A stretch of DNA of 26,317 nt, taken from positions 1 to 26,317 of IMG/VR virus record IMGVR_UViG_3300023279_000474; one strand, 5' to 3'. Under the pieces are notes generated by a model that was not told the DNA's origin, made no database searches, and worked only from the letters and a program-made list of their open reading frames with translations. Every line of letters starts with the position of its first letter. Position 1 is the first letter of the stretch. The position numbers and the translations under genes are program-made. Origin of the DNA: a virus. This document shows positions 7,931 through 16,155 of this stretch, piece after piece.

Positions 7931-7961
7931 GGATCCTGCTCTCCGGGGCGGGATCCTTTTT
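7931..7961 (+). terminator. Rho-independent terminator after major capsid gene
   Basis: An 11-bp stem (7931-7941 paired with 7946-7956, two G-T wobbles) with a TCCG loop is followed immediately by five Ts (7957-7961). Both stem arms contain GGATCC. It would limit transcripts to the scaffold-capsid unit, with read-through supplying downstream tail genes. Confidence 0.85.
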
Positions 7962-8005
7962 AAACCGATTGTGATTAGCTCCGCGCTGTCACTGAGGAAA
8001 TTAAG

Positions 8006-8575
8006 ATGGGTAGTGAATTAGGTAATGTAACAAACGCGAGTATCCGTGATTCTATCGGAACTCGATCTCTGACTGCTGGTTTGGTCGCCATTCATGGGGT
8101 TAATATCGAGAACGTCTTAACCACGGCTGCTGTAGTCCACATGGTCAATGGAGTCTTCCAAACTGACTTCGCGATCGATGCGGAGATTGATATCAGTGCG
8201 TTGTCGGTACTGAACGGCAAGACTGGTGTAGTGGGTGCGGCTGGATCTTTGAAGACCTACGCGGCTCGCGCCGCGGGTGACGCAAATCAAACGCTAATCC
8301 TGATCCTTGCGTGCCTGGGTAATGTGGCTTATGCGGTCGAAGCGTCTGTTGATGTAGCGGCTGCCACGGATGATGCTGATTTCACCCTGGCCTGTCCTTC
8401 GGGATATGCGCCATTTGGTCTGGTCAAGCTGGTTCGTGGTCCGACTGATACAGCAACATTCCAGTGGGGCAACAACACAGCAGCAAACGGCGATTTAACC
8501 GCGACAGGTCGAACAGCAACATTCTTCGATATCTCGGTTTGTCCTCCGACTGTAGCGAGTATTGTTGAAGTTTAA
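8006..8575 (+). CDS. putative head-associated structural protein
   Basis: This 189-residue protein of unknown family follows the capsid gene and its terminator. It is rich in Ala, Thr, Val and Gly with alternating beta-type segments. It contains a hydrophobic stretch LILILACLGNVAYAVEA (about 96-112) and a tail, FQWGNNTAANGDLTATGRT, typical of beta-sandwich virion proteins. There are no catalytic motifs. GAGG lies 8-9 bases before ATG 8006. The position between major capsid and head-tail adaptor fits a decoration or minor head protein. This is inferred from context only. Confidence 0.6.
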   Translation: MGSELGNVTNASIRDSIGTRSLTAGLVAIHGVNIENVLTTAAVVHMVNGVFQTDFAIDAEIDISALSVLNGKTGVVGAAGSLKTYAARAAGDANQTLILILACLGNVAYAVEASVDVAAATDDADFTLACPSGYAPFGLVKLVRGPTDTATFQWGNNTAANGDLTATGRTATFFDISVCPPTVASIVEV

Positions 8576-8583
8576 GAGGTCCG

Positions 8584-8705
8584 TTGGATAAGCGACAGCT
8601 TATCTGACTTGGTAGTGCAAGGCCGTGAGGCCTCGCGATCCCTGTGACCGGTTCCAAATGAGTGGGCCGGTCACTAAACAGCCCCCGTAAGGGCGCTTGA
8701 AGCTG
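8584..8705 (+). other. structured intergenic RNA with four consecutive stem-loops
   Basis: The 138-base gap contains four hairpins. H1: 8584-8593 with 8598-8607, loop GACA, including a perfect GATAAGC/GCTTATC core. H2: 8616-8624 with 8629-8637, GTGA tetraloop, one A-C mismatch. H3: 8644-8654 with 8664-8674, perfect GTGACCGG/CCGGTCAC core. H4: 8680-8686 with 8691-8697, GTAA tetraloop, one C-C mismatch. In addition CAGC 8679-8682 can pair with GCTG 8702-8705, which touches the GGAG ribosome site (8705-8708) of the next gene. None of H1-H3 has a T-tract, so simple terminators are unlikely. RNA processing, stability or translational control are the options. No significant ORF lies here. Confidence 0.65.
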
Positions 8706-8713
8706 GAGTTTTT

Positions 8714-9139
8714 ATGACTGATTTTAATTTAGCAACCGCCGATAAATACCAACTGAAATTTCATGCCAAGGAGAAGTATGGCCTGGCCCTCTCGTTATCT
8801 ATGGGCGAAGACACAATGCGTGATCATATCATCAAGCATTGTGCGAAGAACGATATCGAGGCCCCGGTCGGCGAAGTTTCCGGCAAGAAGACCGCTGGCG
8901 TCAAGTACGTCACCATCAACATTGCCAAGACCGAAAAGAAGGATGGTTCTGTTCCGGTTTTTGTAGGTGTCCAGGGAGTCGGATACACGATCCCACGCGG
9001 CATTAACATCAAGGTTCCGCCGTCTGTAGTCGAGGTCCTGAAAAACGCAATGCAGGATATTGTCACCCAGGACGTAGATACCGGGGAGATCTTGCACGAA
9101 GATGTTCTGGCCTATCCCTTCCAGGTAATCGCAGCGTAA
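8714..9139 (+). CDS. conserved phage neck-region protein with HeH/LEM-like N-terminus
   Basis: This 141-residue protein has a helical N-terminus (about 10-45, with HAKEKYGLALSLSMGEDTMR then DHIIKHC) that looks like a helix-extended-helix (SAP/HeH) domain, a fold often used for nucleic-acid or protein contacts in phage structural genes. The C-terminal half holds VFVGVQGVGYTIPRGINIKV and PPSVVEVLKNA, a motif I recognise from many otherwise uncharacterised proteins located between capsid and head-tail adaptor genes. GGAG lies five bases before ATG 8714 and is close to a predicted hairpin. It is likely structural or assembly-related. The exact role is unknown. Confidence 0.65.
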   Translation: MTDFNLATADKYQLKFHAKEKYGLALSLSMGEDTMRDHIIKHCAKNDIEAPVGEVSGKKTAGVKYVTINIAKTEKKDGSVPVFVGVQGVGYTIPRGINIKVPPSVVEVLKNAMQDIVTQDVDTGEILHEDVLAYPFQVIAA

Positions 9140-9823
9140 ATGACGTACCTGCAACTATGCGTTCGACTTCGGCAGGAAGCCGGCATGGCTGGTTCAGGGC
9201 CTACCCAGGTGACCGGCCAAGCCGGCCAGTTGCTGCGGGTAGTGGACTGGGTTGCACAGGCCTGGGAAGATATCCAGATCATGCGGCCAAACTGGAAGTT
9301 CATGCACTCCTTCCTCACCTTCAATACAGCCGCTACCACCAGGGACTATGCGCCTGGTGATGTATCGATCACCGATATGAACCAATGGGACCAGGGCTCA
9401 CTGCTTATTTACGAGAACGCGGTCGGGGCGAGCGACCAGAATCACCTGCCATATACCAGCTACGCCGATTGGCGAACAGCCTACCGGGCCGGCATGGATG
9501 TCCTGGCTGACGGACGACCAGTGTTGTGGACTATACTGCCAAACAACTCGATCAGGATGCAGCCGGCGCCCGATAAGGTTTACACCGTCGATGGCGAGTA
9601 CAAAAAGGTGGCTCAACTATTTACAGCCGATGCTGATGTACCGACCAATCTCCCCGACGACTTTCACATACTAATCGTATGGCAAGCCCTCAAGTATTAC
9701 GCCTACTATCAGAACGCTCCCGAGGTTCTGGAAGAAGCCGAAGATAAATTTGATGCCTTGCTAACCCGGTTAGAAATCGAGCAACTACCGGACTTTAGCG
9801 AGGACCGTGAGGGCCTTGCTTAA
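9140..9823 (+). CDS. head-tail adaptor/connector protein (putative)
   Basis: This 227-residue protein begins MTYLQLCVRLRQEAG followed by GPTQVTGQAGQLLRVVDWVA and an ending helix DIQIMRPNWKFM. This N-terminal pattern recurs in phage proteins placed just after the head genes and regarded as adaptors that extend the portal. A beta-rich middle and a C-terminal helical part (WQALKYYAYYQNAPEVLEEA, about 183-202) fit the usual helical-bundle adaptor ending. The ATG abuts the previous stop (TAAATG) with no close ribosome site, so it is probably coupled. The stop overlaps the next start (TAATG). Family naming is from memory of the pattern and gene order. Confidence 0.75.
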   Translation: MTYLQLCVRLRQEAGMAGSGPTQVTGQAGQLLRVVDWVAQAWEDIQIMRPNWKFMHSFLTFNTAATTRDYAPGDVSITDMNQWDQGSLLIYENAVGASDQNHLPYTSYADWRTAYRAGMDVLADGRPVLWTILPNNSIRMQPAPDKVYTVDGEYKKVAQLFTADADVPTNLPDDFHILIVWQALKYYAYYQNAPEVLEEAEDKFDALLTRLEIEQLPDFSEDREGLA

Positions 9824-12504
9824 TGAGAAAGTCAAGCCTGGCGCGAAGGCCCAGGGGTAATGTAGATACCGATTCATTCGCGCTCAAGGGCGGGATTAAC
9901 CTGGTCGATGCTCCGATAGATCTCCCTCCAGGCATGTGCCTGGCTTCCGTCAATTACGAATTGCAGACTCGCGATGGTTATCGCCGTATGGATGGCTACG
10001 AAGTTTTCGATGGCCGTACCTCCCCTTCCGATGCGGCCTACTGGGTTCTGCACTACGATATCCGAACAGCGGTGATGGCCGACGATGCGACCGTGACCGG
10101 GGCCAGCTCCGGGGCCACCGGCAAGGTCCTGACCGATGTGCCTGGGACTACCAACGGCCTGAAACACTCCGAGCAGTTTGACCATGCCGACTGGGCGAAA
10201 GGCGGAACGCCTGTCACCACGGTAAACTCGACGCTCGCGCCTGATGGAACCACGACTGCCGATACACTTGAGGACAATGATGCCGCTGCCTTTGAATCAT
10301 ACCAGCAAAATATCGCCTCGTTTGCCGTTGGTAATACTTACACAATTTCGATCTTTATTCTCAAGGATGCGATAGGAAGGACCACCCGGTTTCCATTACT
10401 TGTAGCTAGATTCAGCGGGTCCACGGTAGAGCTTAATGAGCTTTCATTTGATACTGCGACCGGAGAGAGCCAGGTTGTCGCCACTGATCCATCGGCAGTT
10501 GGAACCGTTGTCACTGATACTGACCCGCTCTGGTGGCGCGTTACTCTCACTGCAAAATCCCAGGATGCTTTAAATACTACCTGCAACGTTGAATTTTACC
10601 CATCCATAGGGGCGTCCGCCACCTGGGTTCAAAGCGTTGCGACAGTAGGCTCGGTCATCGCCTGGGGGGCCCAGTCCGAGATCGGTAGCGTTGTGGGTAA
10701 GTACACCAGGACCGAGGTTGCAGCGTCCACCAGGGGCGGTTATGTGGTCCTGACAAACGTCACCGGAGGGCCGTTCACTGACGACGAGAACCTGGAAGTC
10801 AGTGCAGTGAAGAAAGCAGAGGCCGACAAGGACGCAATTCTGCGCGGAGCTCCGACCGCGGCCCTCGATGCCACCTACGCCCAGGATGCGATCGAAACCC
10901 AGAGGGCCCTGGTTGCAGCGCCCGGAGCTGGTGACGGATCCGCTCATGTCCGGGGAGTTCATACCTATATGGGAATCACCTATGCTTTCAGGGATAACGC
11001 TGCTATGACTGCCGGGTTGATGTACAAGGAATCGACTACCGGGTGGGTGCTCCAGGCTCTTGGAAACCGGGTCGCGTTCACGCTCGGGACAGCGGCCTTC
11101 CTGGAAGGCGAGACACTAACGCAGACCGGCACGACCTCGACGATCAACCGAATCGTTTTACAGTCAGGGACCTTCGCCGGCAGCGATGCTGTTGGATACC
11201 TAGTGATCGGGACTGTGACTTCTGGACCTTACGCCTCGGGCGTTGGAACTTCCGCGTCCGGATCCGCAACACTCTCCGGGGCCGAGGTCGCGAACACCCT
11301 GGCTCCGCTCGGAAAGTACGAATTCATTAATGACAATTTCTTCGGGTCCACCAAGACTCAACGCATGTATGGTGTCAATGGAGTGAGCGAGGCATTTGAA
11401 TGGGATGGCACAACATTCGTTCCGATACTGACCGGGAATGTAGTTGATAAGCCAGAGCACCTGGAGGCAAATGAATTTCACTTGCAGCTCGCGTTTGCCA
11501 ATGGCTCCCTGCAAAACTCTGCGACCGGGGATCCCTATGTATGGGCCGGCGGTGGAGCTGCGGAGATTGGGTGCGGTGATGACATTGTTGGATTGAAAAA
11601 GGAAGTTGGTGGAGCCCTGGCTATTGTCTGCCGGAATAGAACCTTCGCCCTTCATGGCAAGAATACAGTGGCATTACCCTGGGACCTGAAAGTCGTGTCA
11701 ACAGAAATGGGCGGGATCCCGGATACGATTCAGCGCATGGGTGCTACCAAGTACCTGGACGATCGAGGGTGGGTGAGTATGGATGCGGTCCAGGAGTTTG
11801 GCGACTTCGCGACAACCCCGTTCAGCCAGGTAATCGAACCGCTGGTCAAAGAGTATAAAAACTCGGTGACCGCCTCAATTATTGTCAGGGCCAAAAGCCA
11901 GGTGCGACTATTCTTCGACGATGGGACCGGGGTTGTAGCGACATTTAATGGAAAGGAACTGTCTGGGTTCACTGCCTTCGCTTACAAGAACTCCGCCGGT
12001 ACATCGAATGTCGCAAAGTGTACCTCCAATGGTGAGGACGCCGCCGGCAACGAAATCGTTTTCTTCGGGTCCGATGATGGCTTTGTGTATCAGATGGACA
12101 AAGGAACTTCGTTTAACGGTGATCCAGTCGATGCAACCTTCGTCCTGGTCTACAACAACAACGGATCTCCGAGCCACGATAAGCAATATAAGAAACTGGT
12201 GATCGAGGCTGATGGGTCTGATGGCGCCACGCTCAGTTACAACGCGATTATCGATTACAGCTCCGGGCGATCGCCAGCGGGGATTACTCTAACCAAGTCA
12301 TTGACAGCCGGCGGGTCGTTTTGGGATAGCGCAACCTGGAACCAGTTTGCCTGGGCAGCCGAAGATATTACCAGGGTGGAAGGAGATGTTGATGGAGTGG
12401 GTCGAAACATCGGGTTGCAAATATCTTCATCCGACACATACACTGCGCCGCATATTCTATACGCGGCAACCTATCATTACATCCTTCGGAACCTGGTGAG
12501 ATAA
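9823..12504 (+). CDS. large tail/nozzle structural protein with inserted carbohydrate-binding-like domain
   Basis: This 893-residue virion protein begins with a conserved FALKGGINLVDAPIDLPPGM segment and GYRRMDGYEVFDGR, a motif set shared by podovirus tail proteins that follow the adaptor. Residues about 107-300 are a separate module: LKHSEQFDHADWAKGG, APDGTTTADTL, NTYTISIFILKD, WWRVTLTAKS and WGAQSEIGSVVGKYTRT. This is the pattern of a concanavalin/CBM-like domain common on phage spikes. The module splits a small beta domain (VTGASSGATGKVL before, GGYVVLTNVTGGPF after). A similar but uninterrupted domain is present near residues 430-490. The C-terminal half is beta-propeller-like. ATG 9823 has GAGGG nine bases upstream. 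It is probably a tail tube or nozzle protein that also displays a sugar-binding domain. Confidence 0.7.
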   Translation: MRKSSLARRPRGNVDTDSFALKGGINLVDAPIDLPPGMCLASVNYELQTRDGYRRMDGYEVFDGRTSPSDAAYWVLHYDIRTAVMADDATVTGASSGATGKVLTDVPGTTNGLKHSEQFDHADWAKGGTPVTTVNSTLAPDGTTTADTLEDNDAAAFESYQQNIASFAVGNTYTISIFILKDAIGRTTRFPLLVARFSGSTVELNELSFDTATGESQVVATDPSAVGTVVTDTDPLWWRVTLTAKSQDALNTTCNVEFYPSIGASATWVQSVATVGSVIAWGAQSEIGSVVGKYTRTEVAASTRGGYVVLTNVTGGPFTDDENLEVSAVKKAEADKDAILRGAPTAALDATYAQDAIETQRALVAAPGAGDGSAHVRGVHTYMGITYAFRDNAAMTAGLMYKESTTGWVLQALGNRVAFTLGTAAFLEGETLTQTGTTSTINRIVLQSGTFAGSDAVGYLVIGTVTSGPYASGVGTSASGSATLSGAEVANTLAPLGKYEFINDNFFGSTKTQRMYGVNGVSEAFEWDGTTFVPILTGNVVDKPEHLEANEFHLQLAFANGSLQNSATGDPYVWAGGGAAEIGCGDDIVGLKKEVGGALAIVCRNRTFALHGKNTVALPWDLKVVSTEMGGIPDTIQRMGATKYLDDRGWVSMDAVQEFGDFATTPFSQVIEPLVKEYKNSVTASIIVRAKSQVRLFFDDGTGVVATFNGKELSGFTAFAYKNSAGTSNVAKCTSNGEDAAGNEIVFFGSDDGFVYQMDKGTSFNGDPVDATFVLVYNNNGSPSHDKQYKKLVIEADGSDGATLSYNAIIDYSSGRSPAGITLTKSLTAGGSFWDSATWNQFAWAAEDITRVEGDVDGVGRNIGLQISSSDTYTAPHILYAATYHYILRNLVR

Positions 12505-14937
12505 ATGTCTACTTTCTGGAACTTCGTTACAAGAATGACCTCGGGCACACTTGCGAAAGCCGAGGATGTAAATGCAAATTTTGATGGTGTCGATGCCGGC
12601 ATGGATCTGATTGAAGCCGAGGTCAATAAATCAATCCAGGTTACCAATGCTCCAGGGATAGTAGATGTCGCTTTGAACGCGGCAGCCAGGGCAAACAAAA
12701 CCCTGTCATTCGATGTCAATGGAGATCTCGCCGCTTCACAAGACTTAGGCACTTTCAAAGGGAATCATGTTGATGCAGCCGGCACCGCCTATGTGCTTCG
12801 CGATATTGTAATTGACTCGTTCGCCAGGATTGGCCTGGATAACCTTTACATTTGTAGCACCGCGCATACTTCGACCGGGACCATCCTGGTGGATACGGCG
12901 AACTGGACGTTATTGCTGGACTCCGCGCAGGCGATGAACTGGGCATCGAAGGTTGATGGTATTGTCGATGCAACTGACTATTCCTCCAGGGCCTACGCCA
13001 TTGGTGGTACAGGCGTCACTGGCGCTGCCGCCAAGGGCCATGCAAAGGACTGGGCGACCAAGGTTAATGGAACTGCGGACGATGCAGAACACTCGGCTAA
13101 AGCGTATGCAGTGGGCGGTACAGGGGTTAGTGGAGTTGCCGCCAAAGGAGCTGCGAAAGAGTGGGCAACCAAAACCGATGGATCTGCGGACGATGCCGAG
13201 CAATCAGCCAAGGCCTACGCGATCGGTGGCACCGGGGTTACAGCCACGGTGGGCAAGGGCGCTGCGAAAGAATGGGCGACATCGGTCGGAGCCGAGGTCG
13301 ATACCGCTGAATGGTCGGCCAAGGAATACGCGCTCGGAACAGCGGTCCCGGAAGGATCCGCAAAGGACTGGGCGTTGCAGGCCGAGGATTCAGCGGTTGA
13401 TGGTGTTGGATTCTCAGCCCTGCACTGGGCAGCCAAGGCCGCGACCTCCTTCGATGATTTCGACGATCGGTTCTTAGGCGCAAAAGCGAACCCGGATCCG
13501 ACACTCGACAACGATGGAAATGCCCTGCTGACTGGTGCCCTGTACTGGAACACCACGATCAGCAAGCTGAAAATCTACAACGGAGCTGCCTTTGAAATCA
13601 TATCGGCTAATGCAGTCGATGTGACTGTGACCGATGCCGGTGGACACCTGGCCGCAGTCGAGGTTGAAGCTGCCCTGGCCGAGATCGCGGTCTTAACCAA
13701 GCACCTGACCGTCAGCCAGGCAGTCAACCTGGATACGATGGAATCTAACATCGCAACCAACAACTCCAAGAACACTAATGCTAATCACACCGGGGATGTG
13801 ACCGGGGAAAATGCTACGACTTTACAGGCTGTCGCTATTTCAGGGAAGACGGATTTGCCATCCGGGATTGCCGGGACCGACGAGATCCTGGTCAATGACA
13901 GTGGTGTTCTGAAACGGCTGGACCTGAACAATCTAATTTCAGGCATGGCAACGACCCTATCAAGCGCCCTGGCGGGTACTGACGAGATATTGGTCAGCGA
14001 TGCCGGCCTGATCAAGAAAATGGACATAAGCGTGATGAACGCTTACTTCAACGCTAACCTGACTGTTGCTAATAATGCTCTGGCTGCTCACTCACACACT
14101 GCCGGGGAGATCTCGGCCCTCGATGCCAGCGATACCACAACGGGCACATTTGGCGATGCCAGGATCCCCAACCTAAACGCGAGCAAGATCACCGCTGGTA
14201 CGTTCGCCGCTGCTCGTATACCGAGCCTGGACGCCTCTAAGATTACTACCGGCTTACTCGGCGCCAGCCGCATACCCACGCATACAGGTGATGCAACCGG
14301 GCAAACGGCACTGACTTTACAGCCATCCGCTATTTCAGGGAAGACGAATTTAAGCTCGGGTATTCTCGGCACCGATGAGCTGCTGGTCAATGATGGTGGT
14401 GTTCTGAAACGGCTGGACCTGAACAACCTGATCTCTGGAATGTCAGGGGCATTAACATCCGGCCTGGCGACTACAGATGAAATTCTTGTAAGTGATGCCG
14501 GCTCAATCAAGCGCATGGATATCAGTGTATTCACAGCGCATTTAGTAGCCAATGCACATACCTGGAGTGCCAAACAGGACTTCAATGCCGAGGTTGCTTT
14601 AAATGGTGGGTACAGTGAAGATGCCGATCAGTACACCGCCACTACAGGAACACGAACCCTTAATACAGCGGTAGCGACATACTTCTACCCCTCCGCTGAC
14701 TTAGGTGCTGCGGTGATAACATTCGTCTTCAGTAACCCTGCTGCTACTGGTCGAGTAACCAGCTTTACTATGGAATTACTTGGCGCTGACGGAGCCACCC
14801 TTACATGGCCGACTAGTGTGGATTGGCCTTCGGCTATTGAGCCTGCATGGACAAGTGGTAGAGACCTTGTTACTTTCGTTACCCGCGATGGCGGAACAAC
14901 TTGGTACGGCTTTGCGGCCGGCCTGGATATGGCTTAA
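12505..14937 (+). CDS. tail fibre protein with repeat shaft
   Basis: This 810-residue receptor-binding fibre has an N-terminal part (1-50, with GTLAKAEDVNANFDGV) resembling virion-attachment ends of podovirus fibres. Residues 163-310 are four 37-residue repeats (AYAIGGTGV...KGAAKEWA...AEHSAK). YWNTTISKLKIYNGAAFE follows. Residues 428-514 and 593-679 are two copies of an 87-residue block containing GTDEILV and VLKRLDLNNLISGM. Between them is a GTFGDARIPNL/DASKIT series, a typical fibre-shaft repeat. The C-terminus (about 715-810, ending DGGTTWYGFAAGLDMA) looks like a beta-rich tip. No chaperone or peptidase domain is evident. It starts directly at the previous stop (TAA then ATG) with GGTGAG upstream. 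Confidence 0.88.
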   Translation: MSTFWNFVTRMTSGTLAKAEDVNANFDGVDAGMDLIEAEVNKSIQVTNAPGIVDVALNAAARANKTLSFDVNGDLAASQDLGTFKGNHVDAAGTAYVLRDIVIDSFARIGLDNLYICSTAHTSTGTILVDTANWTLLLDSAQAMNWASKVDGIVDATDYSSRAYAIGGTGVTGAAAKGHAKDWATKVNGTADDAEHSAKAYAVGGTGVSGVAAKGAAKEWATKTDGSADDAEQSAKAYAIGGTGVTATVGKGAAKEWATSVGAEVDTAEWSAKEYALGTAVPEGSAKDWALQAEDSAVDGVGFSALHWAAKAATSFDDFDDRFLGAKANPDPTLDNDGNALLTGALYWNTTISKLKIYNGAAFEIISANAVDVTVTDAGGHLAAVEVEAALAEIAVLTKHLTVSQAVNLDTMESNIATNNSKNTNANHTGDVTGENATTLQAVAISGKTDLPSGIAGTDEILVNDSGVLKRLDLNNLISGMATTLSSALAGTDEILVSDAGLIKKMDISVMNAYFNANLTVANNALAAHSHTAGEISALDASDTTTGTFGDARIPNLNASKITAGTFAAARIPSLDASKITTGLLGASRIPTHTGDATGQTALTLQPSAISGKTNLSSGILGTDELLVNDGGVLKRLDLNNLISGMSGALTSGLATTDEILVSDAGSIKRMDISVFTAHLVANAHTWSAKQDFNAEVALNGGYSEDADQYTATTGTRTLNTAVATYFYPSADLGAAVITFVFSNPAATGRVTSFTMELLGADGATLTWPTSVDWPSAIEPAWTSGRDLVTFVTRDGGTTWYGFAAGLDMA
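12991..13434 (+). repeat. four in-frame 111-bp repeats in fibre shaft
   Basis: Units begin at 12991, 13102, 13213 and 13324, an exact 111-bp (37-codon) period. The first three are well conserved (AYA[IV]GGTGV start) and the fourth is degenerate. They encode the Ala/Trp-rich shaft repeats of the fibre. Confidence 0.9.
13786..14541 (+). repeat. duplicated 87-codon block in fibre, 495 bp apart
   Basis: Copy one is 13786-14046 and copy two is 14281-14541. DNA is nearly identical over the central GTTCTGAAACGGCTGGACCT stretch. Each copy also has an internal half-repeat, GTDEILV at two positions 34 residues apart. Confidence 0.85.
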
Positions 14938-15008
14938 TGTGGCTTGTTTTAAATTTATTCGTAGATGGTGTCGCCGTCGAGCCATCACCAAAAAAAGGGA
15001 GACAGTAG
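14937..15008 (+). CDS. possible 23-residue coupling peptide between fibre and propeller genes
   Basis: ATG 14937 overlaps the fibre stop (TAATG), and the stop TAG 15006-15008 overlaps the next GTG start (TAGTG). The peptide begins MWLVLNLFVDG and ends with basic residues. No ribosome site or homologue is recognised. It may only relay ribosomes to the next gene, or be accidental. Confidence 0.3.
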   Translation: MWLVLNLFVDGVAVEPSPKKGRQ

Positions 15009-16084
15009 TGCCTCAATTTTCAGCACAACGCGCTTTAATGGCGGCAGGATTTAGAGTGCCTTCGTTTTCCTTTACTGATCGAACTGTTACTGGTTTGGGA
15101 GGATATATTAGTTTTATGAAAGTAAATCCAGCTGGCATTTGGAATTGTATAGGAGCTAATACTGATGCGGGGTCAGATAATGGAGCATGGAGTTCTCCTG
15201 AGGGGGATGTTTGGACTCATCGTACTACACCTGTGGGTGGCACTGGAGGTGTGTCGCGCTATCATCCATACAGTTTAGCATGGGATCCAGACTTATCACA
15301 ATTTTTAGCTTTGTTTGCCAACAATAGTTTTGATTTTAGAACAACAACTAATGCAGGTGAAGCCAATTGGGCGTTTTTAGGTGCTGCACATGATGATCAA
15401 ATACCTTCAGGTGCAGTTTATACTGGCCCAGGAGGACAATTCATAGCCATGACTGATGATGACTTTGGAAATTTGTTAGGTCTTTCCAGTCCTGACGGTG
15501 ATCCCTGGACGGTAAGAAACTCTTTTGACACAGGCGGTTTATCCTTTACCCAAAAAGCAGATTACGGTAATGGTGTTTACGTTGGAACCATATCACATTT
15601 TGGTGGGGGCGATTTGTCATTGACAATTGTAACAAGTACAGATGGTATTACATTTACTGTGCGTGATACACCCTTATCTAATAATTTACTGTCTGTAGCT
15701 TATAATACAGGTACAGGTACTTGGTGTGCTGTTGGTGTGTGTCATGGTAGTCCTAATAGAGCTGAAATTTTAACTGCAACTGATCCTACAAGTACTTGGA
15801 CAGATAGATCGCCTCTTTTTCCAGGTGGCAATGCTGGGGCATTAAATGACATTACTAGTTTTCCTGGAGGGTTTCTTGCAGTAGGTTTAAGCTCTGATAA
15901 TAAAGCTCGAATAATGTCTTCTGTAGATGATGGTATTACTTGGGCAGAAGAAACTGATCACCCCAAATGGGACGTGGCAGATTGGAGATATGATTGCATA
16001 GATTATCATCCTAGTGGGAAAATATGCATTGCAGGCGGAAGACCTGCGTCTATTAATACTTCAAAAGTCATTGTTTCAAATTAG
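15008..16084 (+). CDS. Asp-box beta-propeller protein, putative tail-associated receptor-binding/sialidase-fold protein
   Basis: This 358-residue protein starts at GTG 15008, chosen because GGGAG (14997-15001) lies six bases upstream. A longer in-frame reading would run back inside the fibre gene. It contains at least five Asp-box-like turns: SPEGDVWTHR, SSPDGDPWTVR, TSTDGITFTVRD, TDPTSTWTDRS and SSVDDGITWAEE, spaced as blades of a beta-propeller. Such repeats occur in sialidases and in non-catalytic sugar-binding propellers. I see no convincing catalytic Arg triad, so enzymatic activity is not claimed. Base composition is sharply lower in G+C than its neighbours, suggesting recent acquisition. 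It follows the fibre, so a second receptor-binding protein is the likely role. Confidence 0.75.
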   Translation: MPQFSAQRALMAAGFRVPSFSFTDRTVTGLGGYISFMKVNPAGIWNCIGANTDAGSDNGAWSSPEGDVWTHRTTPVGGTGGVSRYHPYSLAWDPDLSQFLALFANNSFDFRTTTNAGEANWAFLGAAHDDQIPSGAVYTGPGGQFIAMTDDDFGNLLGLSSPDGDPWTVRNSFDTGGLSFTQKADYGNGVYVGTISHFGGGDLSLTIVTSTDGITFTVRDTPLSNNLLSVAYNTGTGTWCAVGVCHGSPNRAEILTATDPTSTWTDRSPLFPGGNAGALNDITSFPGGFLAVGLSSDNKARIMSSVDDGITWAEETDHPKWDVADWRYDCIDYHPSGKICIAGGRPASINTSKVIVSN

Positions 16085-16155
16085 ATTTTGGATAAATAAA
16101 ACATATTGAAAATCTTAATAATCAATTGACCAACATAAGAGAGAATCTTAAGGTA

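Noticed and set aside
8644-8674. GGTTCCAAAT in the third hairpin looked like a tRNA T-arm
   Set aside because: No acceptor, D or anticodon arm can be fitted around it, and the loop does not follow TTCRANY. It is treated as an ordinary stem-loop.
12991-13434. Regular 111-bp repeats considered as a CRISPR-like array
   Set aside because: The repeats are in-frame, have no unique spacers and encode a fibre shaft.
14780-15007. N-terminal extension of the propeller gene into the fibre gene
   Set aside because: It would require a 158-base overlap with the fibre coding sequence. GTG 15008 has a well-spaced GGGAG, and the extension has no domain-like sequence.
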